Part shown: positions 47,567-54,859 of the stretch, one piece after another
How the letters are laid out: the number at the start of each line of letters is the position of its first letter
Position numbering within the stretch: position 1 is the stretch's first letter
Made by a program: the position numbers and the translations under genes
Notes under the pieces: generated by a model
Told to the model about the DNA's origin: nothing
The model's input: the letters and a program-made list of their open reading frames with translations, nothing else
Databases searched by the model: none
DNA from: Rhodanobacter sp. 7MK24
GTDB taxonomy: Bacteria > Pseudomonadota > Gammaproteobacteria > Xanthomonadales > Rhodanobacteraceae
Direction: 5' to 3'
NCBI RefSeq assembly: GCF_014842995.1
Contig: NZ_JACYXL010000001.1
Location: 621,183 to 685,182, forward strand
Length of the DNA: 64,000 nt

Positions 47567-48636
47567 GCGACCCGCTCGCTTGCCATGGCGTTGCCCGAGG
47601 CATTGCGTCGCAGATACCAGCGCGCCGCACCCAGCACGCCGTGGCGACCGTGCTCCGTCACCCATACCGGTACCTGCGAGAGCAACGCATGTGCGCTGCG
47701 TCCATGCAGGAAGCGTTCTTCAAAGGCACTGTGCGCGAGCAGCTCGAACATGGAGGAAAGGAAGCCGCCGGCCAGGTACACGCCGCCGGTAGCCATGAAG
47801 GCCAGTGCAAGGTTCCCGGCAAGACTGCCCAGCGACGCACAGAAGATTTCCACGGCTTCCGCGGCACGCGCATCGCTGCAGGCGGACGCTGCGGCGGTGA
47901 CGGCTTCGGGCGTGGTGTGTTTCGGGGATTCCCCGCACAAGGCGCACAGGGCCTCGTAAGTGGTCAGCAGGCCGGGGCCCGAGACGATACGTTCGAACTC
48001 CACATAACCGCCGTTCGGGGCGAGGTGCGCGAGGATTTCGCGCTCGCGAATCGAGTTCGGCGCGAAATCCATCTGCCCGGCTTCGGTGGTCACCACCAAG
48101 CCACCATTGGGACCGGGTATGCGCGCCGCGGCGCCAAGGCCCGTGCCAGGGCCGATCACCAGGCTGGGGCCATGCCCATGCGTGCCCGGCCCGCAGAGAT
48201 GGCGGCCGCCGCGGGCCAGGCCGCCGTCGAGGGCGTAGCCCAGTGCCTCGAAATCGTTGAGTACGGCGACATCTTCCAGGGCCAGCACCTGGCGCAATTC
48301 CGACAGGCGGATAGGCCAGGCGAGGTTGTCGTTCGCGACCTCGTCGCCCATGGGTTGCCCCGCGCAAGCCAGCACGCAGTGCTTCACGGGGGCTTGCTCG
48401 GCATCGATGAAGGCGCGCAGCAGTTCCGACAGATTCGGGTAATCCGCACACACGAACTTCCGATAGGCGAGCGTCTCGGCCCCGTGGCTTTCGCCGTGTG
48501 CGGCGCGCATCAGCGCAACACGTGCATGCGTGCCGCCGATGTCGGCGGCCAGAAACGGCGTCGTCGGTATTCCCGCCAGTCGATCCGGATGGTCGATTGC
48601 CACGTCCAGCGCGCTCCCCCGCAATGGATTCGCCAT
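47563..48636 (-). CDS. glucokinase-family sugar kinase (Glk type)
   Basis: A 357-residue kinase of the Glk family. The ATP-binding DIGGTHARVAL is near residue 30, NDFEALGYAL carries the catalytic Asp, IGPGTGLGAAARI the second phosphate motif, and TEAGQMDFAP and LAGGF follow. Family members phosphorylate glucose; some Xanthomonas relatives placed in nag loci act on GlcNAc. The first gene of the locus, it starts 16 nt from the 14-bp operator palindrome, and its stop overlaps the GH20 start. Phosphorylation of GlcNAc or GlcN is thus the likely role, although no nagA or nagB gene is in the window. Confidence 0.9.
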   Translation of the reverse strand: MANPLRGSALDVAIDHPDRLAGIPTTPFLAADIGGTHARVALMRAAHGESHGAETLAYRKFVCADYPNLSELLRAFIDAEQAPVKHCVLACAGQPMGDEVANDNLAWPIRLSELRQVLALEDVAVLNDFEALGYALDGGLARGGRHLCGPGTHGHGPSLVIGPGTGLGAAARIPGPNGGLVVTTEAGQMDFAPNSIREREILAHLAPNGGYVEFERIVSGPGLLTTYEALCALCGESPKHTTPEAVTAAASACSDARAAEAVEIFCASLGSLAGNLALAFMATGGVYLAGGFLSSMFELLAHSAFEERFLHGRSAHALLSQVPVWVTEHGRHGVLGAARWYLRRNASGNAMASERVA

Positions 48637-48652
48637 CAGCTTGAAATGTTTC

Positions 48653-48666
48653 TGACACCGGTGTCA
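48653..48666. promoter_or_regulatory. LacI/NagR-type operator palindrome
   Basis: TGACACCGGTGTCA is a perfect 14-bp palindrome with the central CG typical of LacI operators, ending 16 nt before the glucokinase start. It is the only copy noticed in the window and stands ahead of the whole minus-strand amino-sugar locus, whose last gene is a LacI regulator. Confidence 0.72.
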
Positions 48667-49144
48667 AGCGGTGGCGCAACATGGGCGGAATTGCCCCTGA
48701 GAAGGGCGGCTTCACGGATCAGGCGTGCGCGAGAGGTTTGCTGGCAGGCAACTCCGGGCACAGAAAAGCCCGCAAATACGTGGGCTTCTGGACTTTTCGT
48801 GTGGCGTCCTCGTTTTCCGAGTCATTCGGAAGTAGAGGTGGGCGACGATGCCATGGCATAGGCGACGGGCGAGAGTCCCGTGAGTGCACGACGGGGTCGT
48901 TGATGGTTGCAGTGACGACGCCAGTCCTCGGTCATGCGCCGAACATCGTGCAGGCTGGTGAAGACGTAACGATCCCGTACCTCGATACGGAAGGTCCGGT
49001 TGAAGCGTTCAATGTAGGCGCTGCGGGTGGCGACTGAAACGAAGAGGCTTGGGCATTTGCCGCCCCGACCGACTGGAGATCTCATCCCGTAAAAGTGCGC
49101 CTCATGCCATACTGTTCTTTCGTGAAACATGGAAGGGACGGCGG
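48667..49144. other. gap containing an IS remnant
   Basis: 478 bp between the amino-sugar locus and the methyltransferase gene. The middle is the IS3-type transposase fragment (48822-49023). The remainder shows nothing recognisable; terminal inverted repeats of an IS were not found. Confidence 0.5.
48822..49023 (-). pseudogene. IS3-family transposase (OrfB) C-terminal remnant
   Basis: On the minus strand SAYIERFNRTFRIEVRDRYVF, SLHDVRRMTEDWRRHCNHQR and PRRALTGLSPVAYAM match the end of the DDE integrase core of IS3-family OrfB proteins (consensus NAYIERFNR...YNxxRPHxxL). The catalytic Asp residues and the entire N-terminal part are missing, so it is a dead fragment of about 65 codons. The upstream boundary is abrupt near 49023. 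Confidence 0.8.
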
Positions 49145-49861
49145 ATGGGACTGTTTGGTCGGAAAAAAGCGACGGATGCGGAAAGCCTTGGCCTCGGGTT
49201 GCCGCCTGGTGGCGACCATTATCGTGCCTTCGTGGGGCCGCCCGAGGACTATGATCTCGTGTCCGCAATGACCTTCAACTTGCTGACCTGCCTTGGGCTT
49301 CGTCAGCATCATCGCGTGCTTGATGTGGGTTGCGGATCACTTCGCATCGGTCGACTGCTTATTCCCTACCTCAACGCCGAAAACTACACAGGCGTTGAGC
49401 CGAATGAATGGCTGATCCAAGGTGGTATCACCCAAGAGCTTGGCAAAGATCAAGTCGCCATCAAGCGCCCGACTTTCCACATTTCCGATAACGCGCGTGA
49501 TCTCCCTGCTGATGCGAAGTTCAATTTCGCGTTCGCGCAATCCATCTTCAGCCACTGTGGGCCTGATCTCTTTTCGCAATGGCTGCATGAGATTTCCGAA
49601 CGTCTTGCCGATGACGGTGTGCTCGCGGGCACCTATCTGATTGCCGAGGAAGACTGTGCACTGTCCGGTTGGATTTATCCCGGCTGTGTGTACTACCGCG
49701 CCGAGACGGTCGCACGCATGGCGGAAGAAGCTGGGCTGAAGTTCATGGTGCTGGATTGGAGGCATCCGCGACAGACATGGGCGCTTTTCAGCAAACCTGG
49801 TTTCGATGTTTCGTGGATCAGAGCCGGGCAAGTTTCTTGGAATGATCTGATGTCGCGTTGA
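49145..49861 (+). CDS. class I SAM-dependent methyltransferase (possibly acquired)
   Basis: A 238-residue methyltransferase. Motif I is HRVLDVGCGSLRIGRLLIPY, the beta-2 acid is in YTGVEPNEWLI, and FNFAFAQSIFSHCGPDLF plus LADDGVLAGTYLI are the motif IV-VI region. The N-terminus MGLFGRKKATDAESLG is short and basic. GC content and third-position choice look lower than in flanking genes, and it is bounded by an IS3 remnant and degenerate DNA, which together suggest horizontal acquisition. GGGAC about 6 nt upstream supports the start at 49145. The substrate is unknown. Confidence 0.82.
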   Translation: MGLFGRKKATDAESLGLGLPPGGDHYRAFVGPPEDYDLVSAMTFNLLTCLGLRQHHRVLDVGCGSLRIGRLLIPYLNAENYTGVEPNEWLIQGGITQELGKDQVAIKRPTFHISDNARDLPADAKFNFAFAQSIFSHCGPDLFSQWLHEISERLADDGVLAGTYLIAEEDCALSGWIYPGCVYYRAETVARMAEEAGLKFMVLDWRHPRQTWALFSKPGFDVSWIRAGQVSWNDLMSR

Positions 49862-50434
49862 ACGCGCGATGTGCTGCACTTCAGCATCAACGACGGCGAG
49901 GCGTGAGCGCGCCCGCTCACACTGAATTCGCCCGAGCTATAAGGCCATCGTTCGATGGCCGTCAGCTGCAGCCGACGCGCGTGAGTCAGGCGCGGGCCGA
50001 TGAATGAGCGCTGGCGCTCCCCCTGCTTCAATCACTGAGCGGATTACGTCGGTCACGGCCAAAGCTCCTTTGGCTCATGACCGTGCGCGACCATAGTCAT
50101 CGTTGGCCACTTGAGCCTGTCCCCTGGGGTTTGGCATAACCGCAAACCCAGCGCTTCACCTGGGCAAAACTCGTGACATAGTCGGGGCCTAGATGCTCCG
50201 GTGCTTTCCCCGGGCGGAAAAAGGATCTCCCGCTCGTGCCTACTGCCGTTGAGCCTGCAAAAGGGTCGAGCGGCATAAAGCGACCTTGACTCAGGTGTCG
50301 TCGTCGATCCGGTGAAAGCGCTCCACGATGATCGTGGCGAAAAGGATCGCTGAGCATCAGGCAACGGCAGTTTACGCCGGGCGCCTAAGTTTACAGACGC
50401 CGCTCAGTCGCTGGGGCGCCTCGAATTGCGGATC
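49862..50434. other. degenerate stretch without a confident gene
   Basis: 573 bp of lower-GC DNA between the methyltransferase gene and the tRNA-Leu terminator. On the minus strand short open pieces in two frames (around 50345-50100) include a LDPFAGST string reminiscent of amino-methyltransferase motif I, but frames are broken and no intact product exists. Probably an eroded mobile region. Confidence 0.45.
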
Positions 50435-50461
50435 AAAAAAGCCTCCTGTTGGAGGCTTTTG
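50435..50461 (-). terminator. Rho-independent terminator of tRNA-Leu
   Basis: AAAAAAGCCTCC-TGTT-GGAGGCTTTT: a stem of about 10 bp; read on the minus strand it ends in a T-run 26 nt after the tRNA. Confidence 0.9.
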
Positions 50462-50487
50462 TATTCTTAACTTTTTGATTTCTCACA

Positions 50488-50573
50488 TGGTACCGGTGAT
50501 AGGACTCGAACCTACACACTGTCGCCAGTAGCGGATTTTGAGTCCGCCGCGTCTACCATTCCGCCACACCGGC
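50488..50573 (-). tRNA. tRNA-Leu (anticodon CAA)
   Basis: An 86-nt class II tRNA on the minus strand. Acceptor GCCGGTG/CACCGGT, D-arm GGCGGAATGGTAGACGC, anticodon stem GCGGA/TCCGC with loop CTCAAAA (anticodon CAA, reads UUG), a long variable arm TACTGGCGACAGTG, T-arm TAGGTTCGAGTCCTA, and encoded CCA. Confidence 0.96.
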
Positions 50574-50598
50574 ATGTGAGCAGCGCATTATGCCGGGA

Positions 50599-51180
50599 TC
50601 AGTGCACCGGGTCGAGGCCCAGCTGGCGTTCGCAGCGTTCGTAGCCATTGTTGCCGGACAGCGGCTGGAATACGGCGCAGTGGGTCATGTTGCCCGAGTA
50701 GATGTGCAGGCTGACAGCGATGTCGTGGTCGCTGGGATTGCGAATGGTGTGGTACTCGTGCGGCGGGATCAGGCTGCCGGCGGAGCCGGGGCCGGCCTGC
50801 ACGGAACCGACGGGCTGGAAGCGACAATGGCCCTCGGCATCGTCCATCCGCTCGTACTGCACCACGTCCAGTGCGCCGCGCCACACGCCTTCCACGCACC
50901 ACATGCCGGCGTGGTCGTGGATCGGCGTGCCCTGGCCCGGGCCCCAGGTCATCGCCACCACGCAGTAGCCGTGGTCGTCGCTGCGGTACAGCTCGCGGCG
51001 CGCATAGCGGCCTTCGGCGGTTTCCAGCACGCATTCGGGCAGCTGGATTTCGTTGCCGCGGATCAGTTTGCACAGGCTGTTGCGCAGGCTGTCGGTGATC
51101 GCGGGTGTGCTGGCCTGGATGACAGCCGTATCGATGGCGTCGATCAGCTGGCGACAGCCGGGAAATTCGGTGGTGAGCAT
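50599..51180 (-). CDS. cysteine dioxygenase-like cupin enzyme
   Basis: A 193-residue cupin of the cysteine dioxygenase type I family, which oxidises cysteine to cysteine sulfinate with a mononuclear Fe(II). Two of the three His ligands lie in GTPIHDHAGMWCVEG (H-x-H), and the third in VSLHIYSGNMTHC. ALDVVQYERMDD and SLIPPHEYHTIRNP complete the beta barrel. A Cys follows the H-x-H motif at a spacing comparable to the Cys that forms the Cys-Tyr cofactor in mammalian enzymes, whereas most bacterial ones have Gly. 3-mercaptopropionate dioxygenase is a close alternative. The start at 51180 has GGAG upstream. Confidence 0.88.
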   Translation of the reverse strand: MLTTEFPGCRQLIDAIDTAVIQASTPAITDSLRNSLCKLIRGNEIQLPECVLETAEGRYARRELYRSDDHGYCVVAMTWGPGQGTPIHDHAGMWCVEGVWRGALDVVQYERMDDAEGHCRFQPVGSVQAGPGSAGSLIPPHEYHTIRNPSDHDIAVSLHIYSGNMTHCAVFQPLSGNNGYERCERQLGLDPVH

Positions 51181-51370
51181 GGTGACTCCACGCGTGGCGT
51201 GAAACGGTTCGGTCATTATAGATTCGATGGTCGGTAATGACGAATGGTCATGAGCGGCCCAACTGCATCGGGGTGTTCAGGAACGGACGCGGGAATGTCG
51301 CAATGCGCTTGTACCGTGGTTAATCAGAGCATGCCTATGCTCGACGGGAACACGGCTTCGAGGTGACGCC

Positions 51371-52858
51371 ATGGGCACGCATGCGAAACGCGGAAGCGGC
51401 AAAAAGCCGACCGGGAAACAGCCATCGGGTGCGCAGGGTGCGGCTGCGGGCGGCCTCGGTGCGATCAATTACATCGTTGTGTTGATGCTGGAGAACCGTT
51501 CGTTCGACCACATGCTCGGATTTCTGTACGCCGATGCGAACAATGTCTCGCCTGCCGGCCACGCGTTTGAAGGCCTTACCGGCAAGGAATCAAATCCCGA
51601 CGGCGCAAACGGCACGAACGTCACGGTATCGCAGATCCAGCCGGGGGCGGCGAACGCCTACTTCCTGCCCGGTGCCGATCCCGGCGAAGGTTACGTGGCG
51701 ACGAACGCGCAATTGTTCGGCAGCAATGCGCCCCCGGCGCCTCCGGTGGCGACCAATGCAGGTTTCATCAACAACTTCGCCGCCACGCTGACCTGGGAGG
51801 CTGCGGAAAAGCAGTCGATTCTCGCAGGCACCGTCGCCACCGACATCATGGCGATGCATACGCCTGCCAGCCTGCCCGTGCTGTCGACGCTCGCCCGCGG
51901 TTTCGCGGTGTGCGACCAGTGGTTCGGTTCGGCGCCCACCGAGACCCTGCCCAACCGCGCCTTCGTGCATGCGGCGACTTCGCAGGGCCACATGGACGAC
52001 AAGACCAAGTCGTTCACCGCGCCGACGATCTACGGCCTGCTTTCGCAACACGCCATCGACTGGATGATCTACGGCTACGACGCCGACCCGCTGACCCGGC
52101 TGACCTTCAGCGATACCGCGAGCGCGGCGGATACGCACTTCGGCTTGTTCGCCGATTTCCAGGCCGCGGCCAAGCAAGGCCAACTGGCCGCGTATACCTT
52201 CCTCGAGCCCAGCTGGGGATCGAGCGGCAACAGCCAGCATCCCAACTACGATGTCGCGCTCGGCGAACAGCTGATCCACGACGTCTACTACGCACTGCGC
52301 AACGGGCCGGCCTGGAACGAAACGCTGCTGATCGTCACCTACGACGAGCATGGCGGCTGCTACGACCATGTGCCGCCGCCGACCAACGCTGTGCCGCCCG
52401 ATGCCACGGCCGGCGAGTTCGGTTTCGACTTCAAGCGCTTCGGACCGCGCGTGCCCTCGTTGCTGGTTTCGCCCTGGATCGCAGCGGGCACGGTGTTCAG
52501 GGTGCCAATGGGTGCGATGCCGTTCGACCACACTTCCATTCTCAAAACGGTCGAGCAGCGCTGGGGTCTGCCGGCGCTGACCGCGCGCGACGCGGCGGCG
52601 TCGGACGTCGGCGGCGTGCTCACGCTCGCCGCGGCGCGCACGGACGATCCACTCTCCGGGGTCGTGGTGCCCGTGTCGACGGGAACGAACCCCGCCGCCG
52701 GGAAACCTTCGCATTTGCAGGAGGTGTACGCCGATCTCGCGGCAACCTTGCCGGTCGCTGCTACCGGGCCTGATCGCACGGCACTGCACACCGAGGACGA
52801 CTACAGGACGTACATCCGCCGGCGCGTGGCCGCATGGAAGGCGCAGAGAGAGCGTTGA
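51371..52858 (+). CDS. phospholipase C/acid phosphatase-family phosphoesterase
   Basis: A 495-residue phosphoesterase of the PLC/AcpA family. The metal and nucleophile region is VLMLENRSFDHMLGFL at about residues 37-52 (conserved E-N-R-S-F-D). The distal metal site is in LLIVTYDEHGGCYDHVPPP, with a further His in MPFDHTSILKTVEQRWGLP. Relatives cleave phosphatidylcholine or act as acid phosphatases. No clear Sec or Tat signal is present at this start; the N-terminus is Lys/Gly-rich (MGTHAKRGSGKKPTGKQPSG), so the protein may stay in the cytosol or use another route. It has no obvious operon partner. Confidence 0.9.
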   Translation: MGTHAKRGSGKKPTGKQPSGAQGAAAGGLGAINYIVVLMLENRSFDHMLGFLYADANNVSPAGHAFEGLTGKESNPDGANGTNVTVSQIQPGAANAYFLPGADPGEGYVATNAQLFGSNAPPAPPVATNAGFINNFAATLTWEAAEKQSILAGTVATDIMAMHTPASLPVLSTLARGFAVCDQWFGSAPTETLPNRAFVHAATSQGHMDDKTKSFTAPTIYGLLSQHAIDWMIYGYDADPLTRLTFSDTASAADTHFGLFADFQAAAKQGQLAAYTFLEPSWGSSGNSQHPNYDVALGEQLIHDVYYALRNGPAWNETLLIVTYDEHGGCYDHVPPPTNAVPPDATAGEFGFDFKRFGPRVPSLLVSPWIAAGTVFRVPMGAMPFDHTSILKTVEQRWGLPALTARDAAASDVGGVLTLAAARTDDPLSGVVVPVSTGTNPAAGKPSHLQEVYADLAATLPVAATGPDRTALHTEDDYRTYIRRRVAAWKAQRER

Positions 52859-53216
52859 GAACCCGGGCAGGGATTCCGGGTGGATCGGGCATCGAGCAAG
52901 GCAAGCGCCGGGTACCCTGTTGGTGCGGACCGTGGGTGCCAGAGGTGCCTGCAGCTATCCTGGAAATGTCCGCTTTCGACCGGCTGAATCCGCGACCCGA
53001 GGTGTCACTTCAATGAAACGGCCCAGGTGGTCCCTGTCGACATCCAGGCGGATGAGGGCCTGACTGCCTTTGCCACCCGTGACGGATACGACTGTCCATG
53101 TCGATGGGAGAGTAACTTTAGGGTCGAGTCCGACGAACCACTGAAGTAGTTCAACCCGCAAGAACTTTGCGCGGGGCAATCCGCGCAAAGTCGATGCACA
53201 CACGAGAGGATCGCAA
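52859..53216. other. intergenic stretch upstream of the peroxiredoxin gene
   Basis: 358 bp. Apart from the hairpin at 53164-53191 it shows no recognisable feature; the peroxiredoxin promoter must lie here. Confidence 0.5.
53164..53191 (+). promoter_or_regulatory. leader hairpin upstream of the peroxiredoxin gene
   Basis: ACTTTGCGCGG-GGCAAT-CCGCGCAAAGT: a perfect 11-bp stem with a 6-nt loop, ending 25 nt before the ATG and 12 nt before the AGAGGA ribosome-binding site. There is no T-run, so it may be an operator or an mRNA leader structure. Confidence 0.55.
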
Positions 53217-53843
53217 ATGAAGACGCGTATTACGGGATCGATGGCCGCGGTCGCCTTGCTGGCGTCGCTGACGGCACTGCCGGCGCTCGCCGCGCTCAAG
53301 CCCGGTGCGACGGCACCGGACTTCACTGCCGAGGCGAGTCTTGCCGGCAAGGATTTCAGCTTCTCGCTTGAAGGGGCTCTCAAGAAGGGGCCGGTGGTGG
53401 TGTATTTCTACCCATCGGCGTACACCGGCGGCTGCGATCTGGAAGCGCATAGCTTCGCCACCGAGAAGGCCAAGTTCGACGCCGCCGGCGCCACCATCAT
53501 CGGTGTGTCCGCCGACAGCATCGAGCGGCTGAATGCCTTCTCGTCGGATCCGCAGTACTGCGCCGGCAAGTTCCCGGTAGCCTCCGACCCCAGTGGCAAG
53601 GTGGCGGCTTTGTACGACCTCAAGATGACGGCGGCGCAGGCCGGCATCAACGACGTGCGTGGGGTGGCCATCGATCATGGTTTCATCTCGCGCACCACAT
53701 TCGTGATTGCCAGTGACGGACGGATCGTCGCCACGCTGTCGTCGGAGGCGGACCACCTGCGACCCGACCAGCACGTGGCACGGTCGCTGGCCATCGTGCA
53801 GGGCATGCGGTCAGGCAAGATGCCCATGACGGGCGGGCACTGA
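53217..53843 (+). CDS. exported peroxiredoxin (AhpC/TSA/Bcp-like)
   Basis: A 208-residue thioredoxin-fold peroxidase with a Sec signal peptide ending near ALPALA, so periplasmic. The peroxidatic Cys73 sits in YFYPSAYTGGCDLEAHSF, the Bcp-type P-x(3)-T-x(2)-C motif with Gly in place of the usual second Pro. A possible resolving Cys is at residue 116 (DPQYCAGKF). RTTFVIASDGRIVATLSS is the conserved C-terminal strand. It probably reduces H2O2 or organic peroxides in the envelope, with an unidentified thiol donor. AGAGGA 7 nt upstream fixes the start. Confidence 0.92.
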   Translation: MKTRITGSMAAVALLASLTALPALAALKPGATAPDFTAEASLAGKDFSFSLEGALKKGPVVVYFYPSAYTGGCDLEAHSFATEKAKFDAAGATIIGVSADSIERLNAFSSDPQYCAGKFPVASDPSGKVAALYDLKMTAAQAGINDVRGVAIDHGFISRTTFVIASDGRIVATLSSEADHLRPDQHVARSLAIVQGMRSGKMPMTGGH

Positions 53844-54143
53844 ACAGGCCAGTCCGCTGAATCGGAGCGGGTGGCAGGTGTTCTGGGTGGATTTCGCGAT
53901 GTGAAACGCGAGCTTGCCCGGGATACCTGTCTGGCGCTGCCGACGCGAAACTGATGTCCGCTTCCCCAAAAGCGGACATCGGCATTTTCGGAGGCAAGAA
54001 ATGTCGGAGGAAGCGCATTGACCAGCCGTGTCATCCGCATTTCTGTGGTTGTACTTGTTCGATGTGTGCTCGGGTTGTCCATGCGGTGCAGCAGGACACG
54101 AAAAAATCGTCGGAATGAGCCCAGTCGCCGAGGGTGCCACGCG
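53844..54143. other. gap between convergent genes, nothing assigned
   Basis: 300 bp between the peroxiredoxin gene and the convergent lipoprotein gene. Only a short CCGCTTCC-CCAAAAGCGG hairpin near 53960 is visible; no gene or RNA could be supported. Confidence 0.4.
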
Positions 54144-54596
54144 TCAATACGAAACCGATTCGACCTTGCCGTCGGTGTTGAAGCTTACGTAGTGTGTTGG
54201 AGCCTTGCGCTCGAAGTCCGGTGAGGTGGCGCCCGCCCAGGTGGCATCGATTTTTGCCTGCAGCATTTGATTCGTGCAGGTCTGGGTATTTCCAATGGTC
54301 GAGCCTTCCTTGACCTCACAGCGGTAGCCGGCGGCAGCGACTTCGTCGCGAGACATGCCGACGACGATCAGGCCGTGCTCTACATCGATGTTGTACGCGC
54401 TATCGGGGTGCGCGCTGACGTAGTCTTCGCGCCCCTTGCTAACGGACTGCATGATGGCGGCATCGTCAGCGCGAATTTTGTTCACGGAAGAGGGGTCCGG
54501 GGCTGTCGAATTCGACGGCGGCGGCATGCAGCCGGCCAGTAGACCACTGGCAACTGCATAGAGCGCGACGACGTATCGAGTGGCGAACATCTTCAT
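54144..54596 (-). CDS. small lipoprotein of unknown function
   Basis: A 150-residue lipoprotein with lipobox LLAGC (Cys at about residue 23) after MKMFATRYVVALYAVASGLL. The mature part has two conserved-looking Cys residues, in GYRCEVKEGS and NTQTCTNQM, that could form a disulfide in the periplasm, and a SHxx-like first helix DAAIMQSVSKGREDYVSAHP. No known domain was recognised. AGGGGAAAA precedes the start at 54596, which is preferred to the earlier ATG at 54665. Convergent with the peroxiredoxin gene. Confidence 0.7.
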   Translation of the reverse strand: MKMFATRYVVALYAVASGLLAGCMPPPSNSTAPDPSSVNKIRADDAAIMQSVSKGREDYVSAHPDSAYNIDVEHGLIVVGMSRDEVAAAGYRCEVKEGSTIGNTQTCTNQMLQAKIDATWAGATSPDFERKAPTHYVSFNTDGKVESVSY

Positions 54597-54650
54597 GGTT
54601 TTCCCCTGCGTGAATGCTTGGTTGGAACGGCCGATGCCAGGCAAAGGGTG

Positions 54651-54743
54651 ATGAAAGAGCTCCAACGACTCAACATTACCGCGTGGACGCTCCTCCAGAC
54701 CGAAGAGGGCTTGGTGAAGACAGTCGCCTTCAAGACGACGTGA
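54651..54743 (+). CDS. possible 30-residue small protein
   Basis: An ATG preceded by AAAGGG opens a 30-codon frame (MKELQRLNITAWTLLQTEEG then LVKTVAFKTT). It lies in the 263-bp gap between the lipoprotein gene and metX on the opposite strand. Nothing but the start site and length supports it; it may be a chance frame or the end of a decayed gene. Confidence 0.2.
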   Translation: MKELQRLNITAWTLLQTEEGLVKTVAFKTT

Positions 54744-54859
54744 TGGCAGCGCCCGATTTCACCCCGTAGCTGACCTTTCGGATAGCCTGGGTTGGACAAT
54801 AGCAGCAGGGTGAACAACACCAGCGTATTGTTCAGGTCGCTGCCGCAATCTCACGAGAC

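Noticed and set aside
49049-49144. An N-terminal extension of 32 codons for the methyltransferase gene
   Set aside because: The added residues lack similarity to the fold, run back into the IS remnant region, and a good ribosome-binding site precedes the ATG at 49145.
52955-53383. A 142-codon minus-strand frame upstream of and into the peroxiredoxin gene
   Set aside because: Half of it is antisense to the signal peptide and core of a clear peroxiredoxin; the rest shows no motif or start site.
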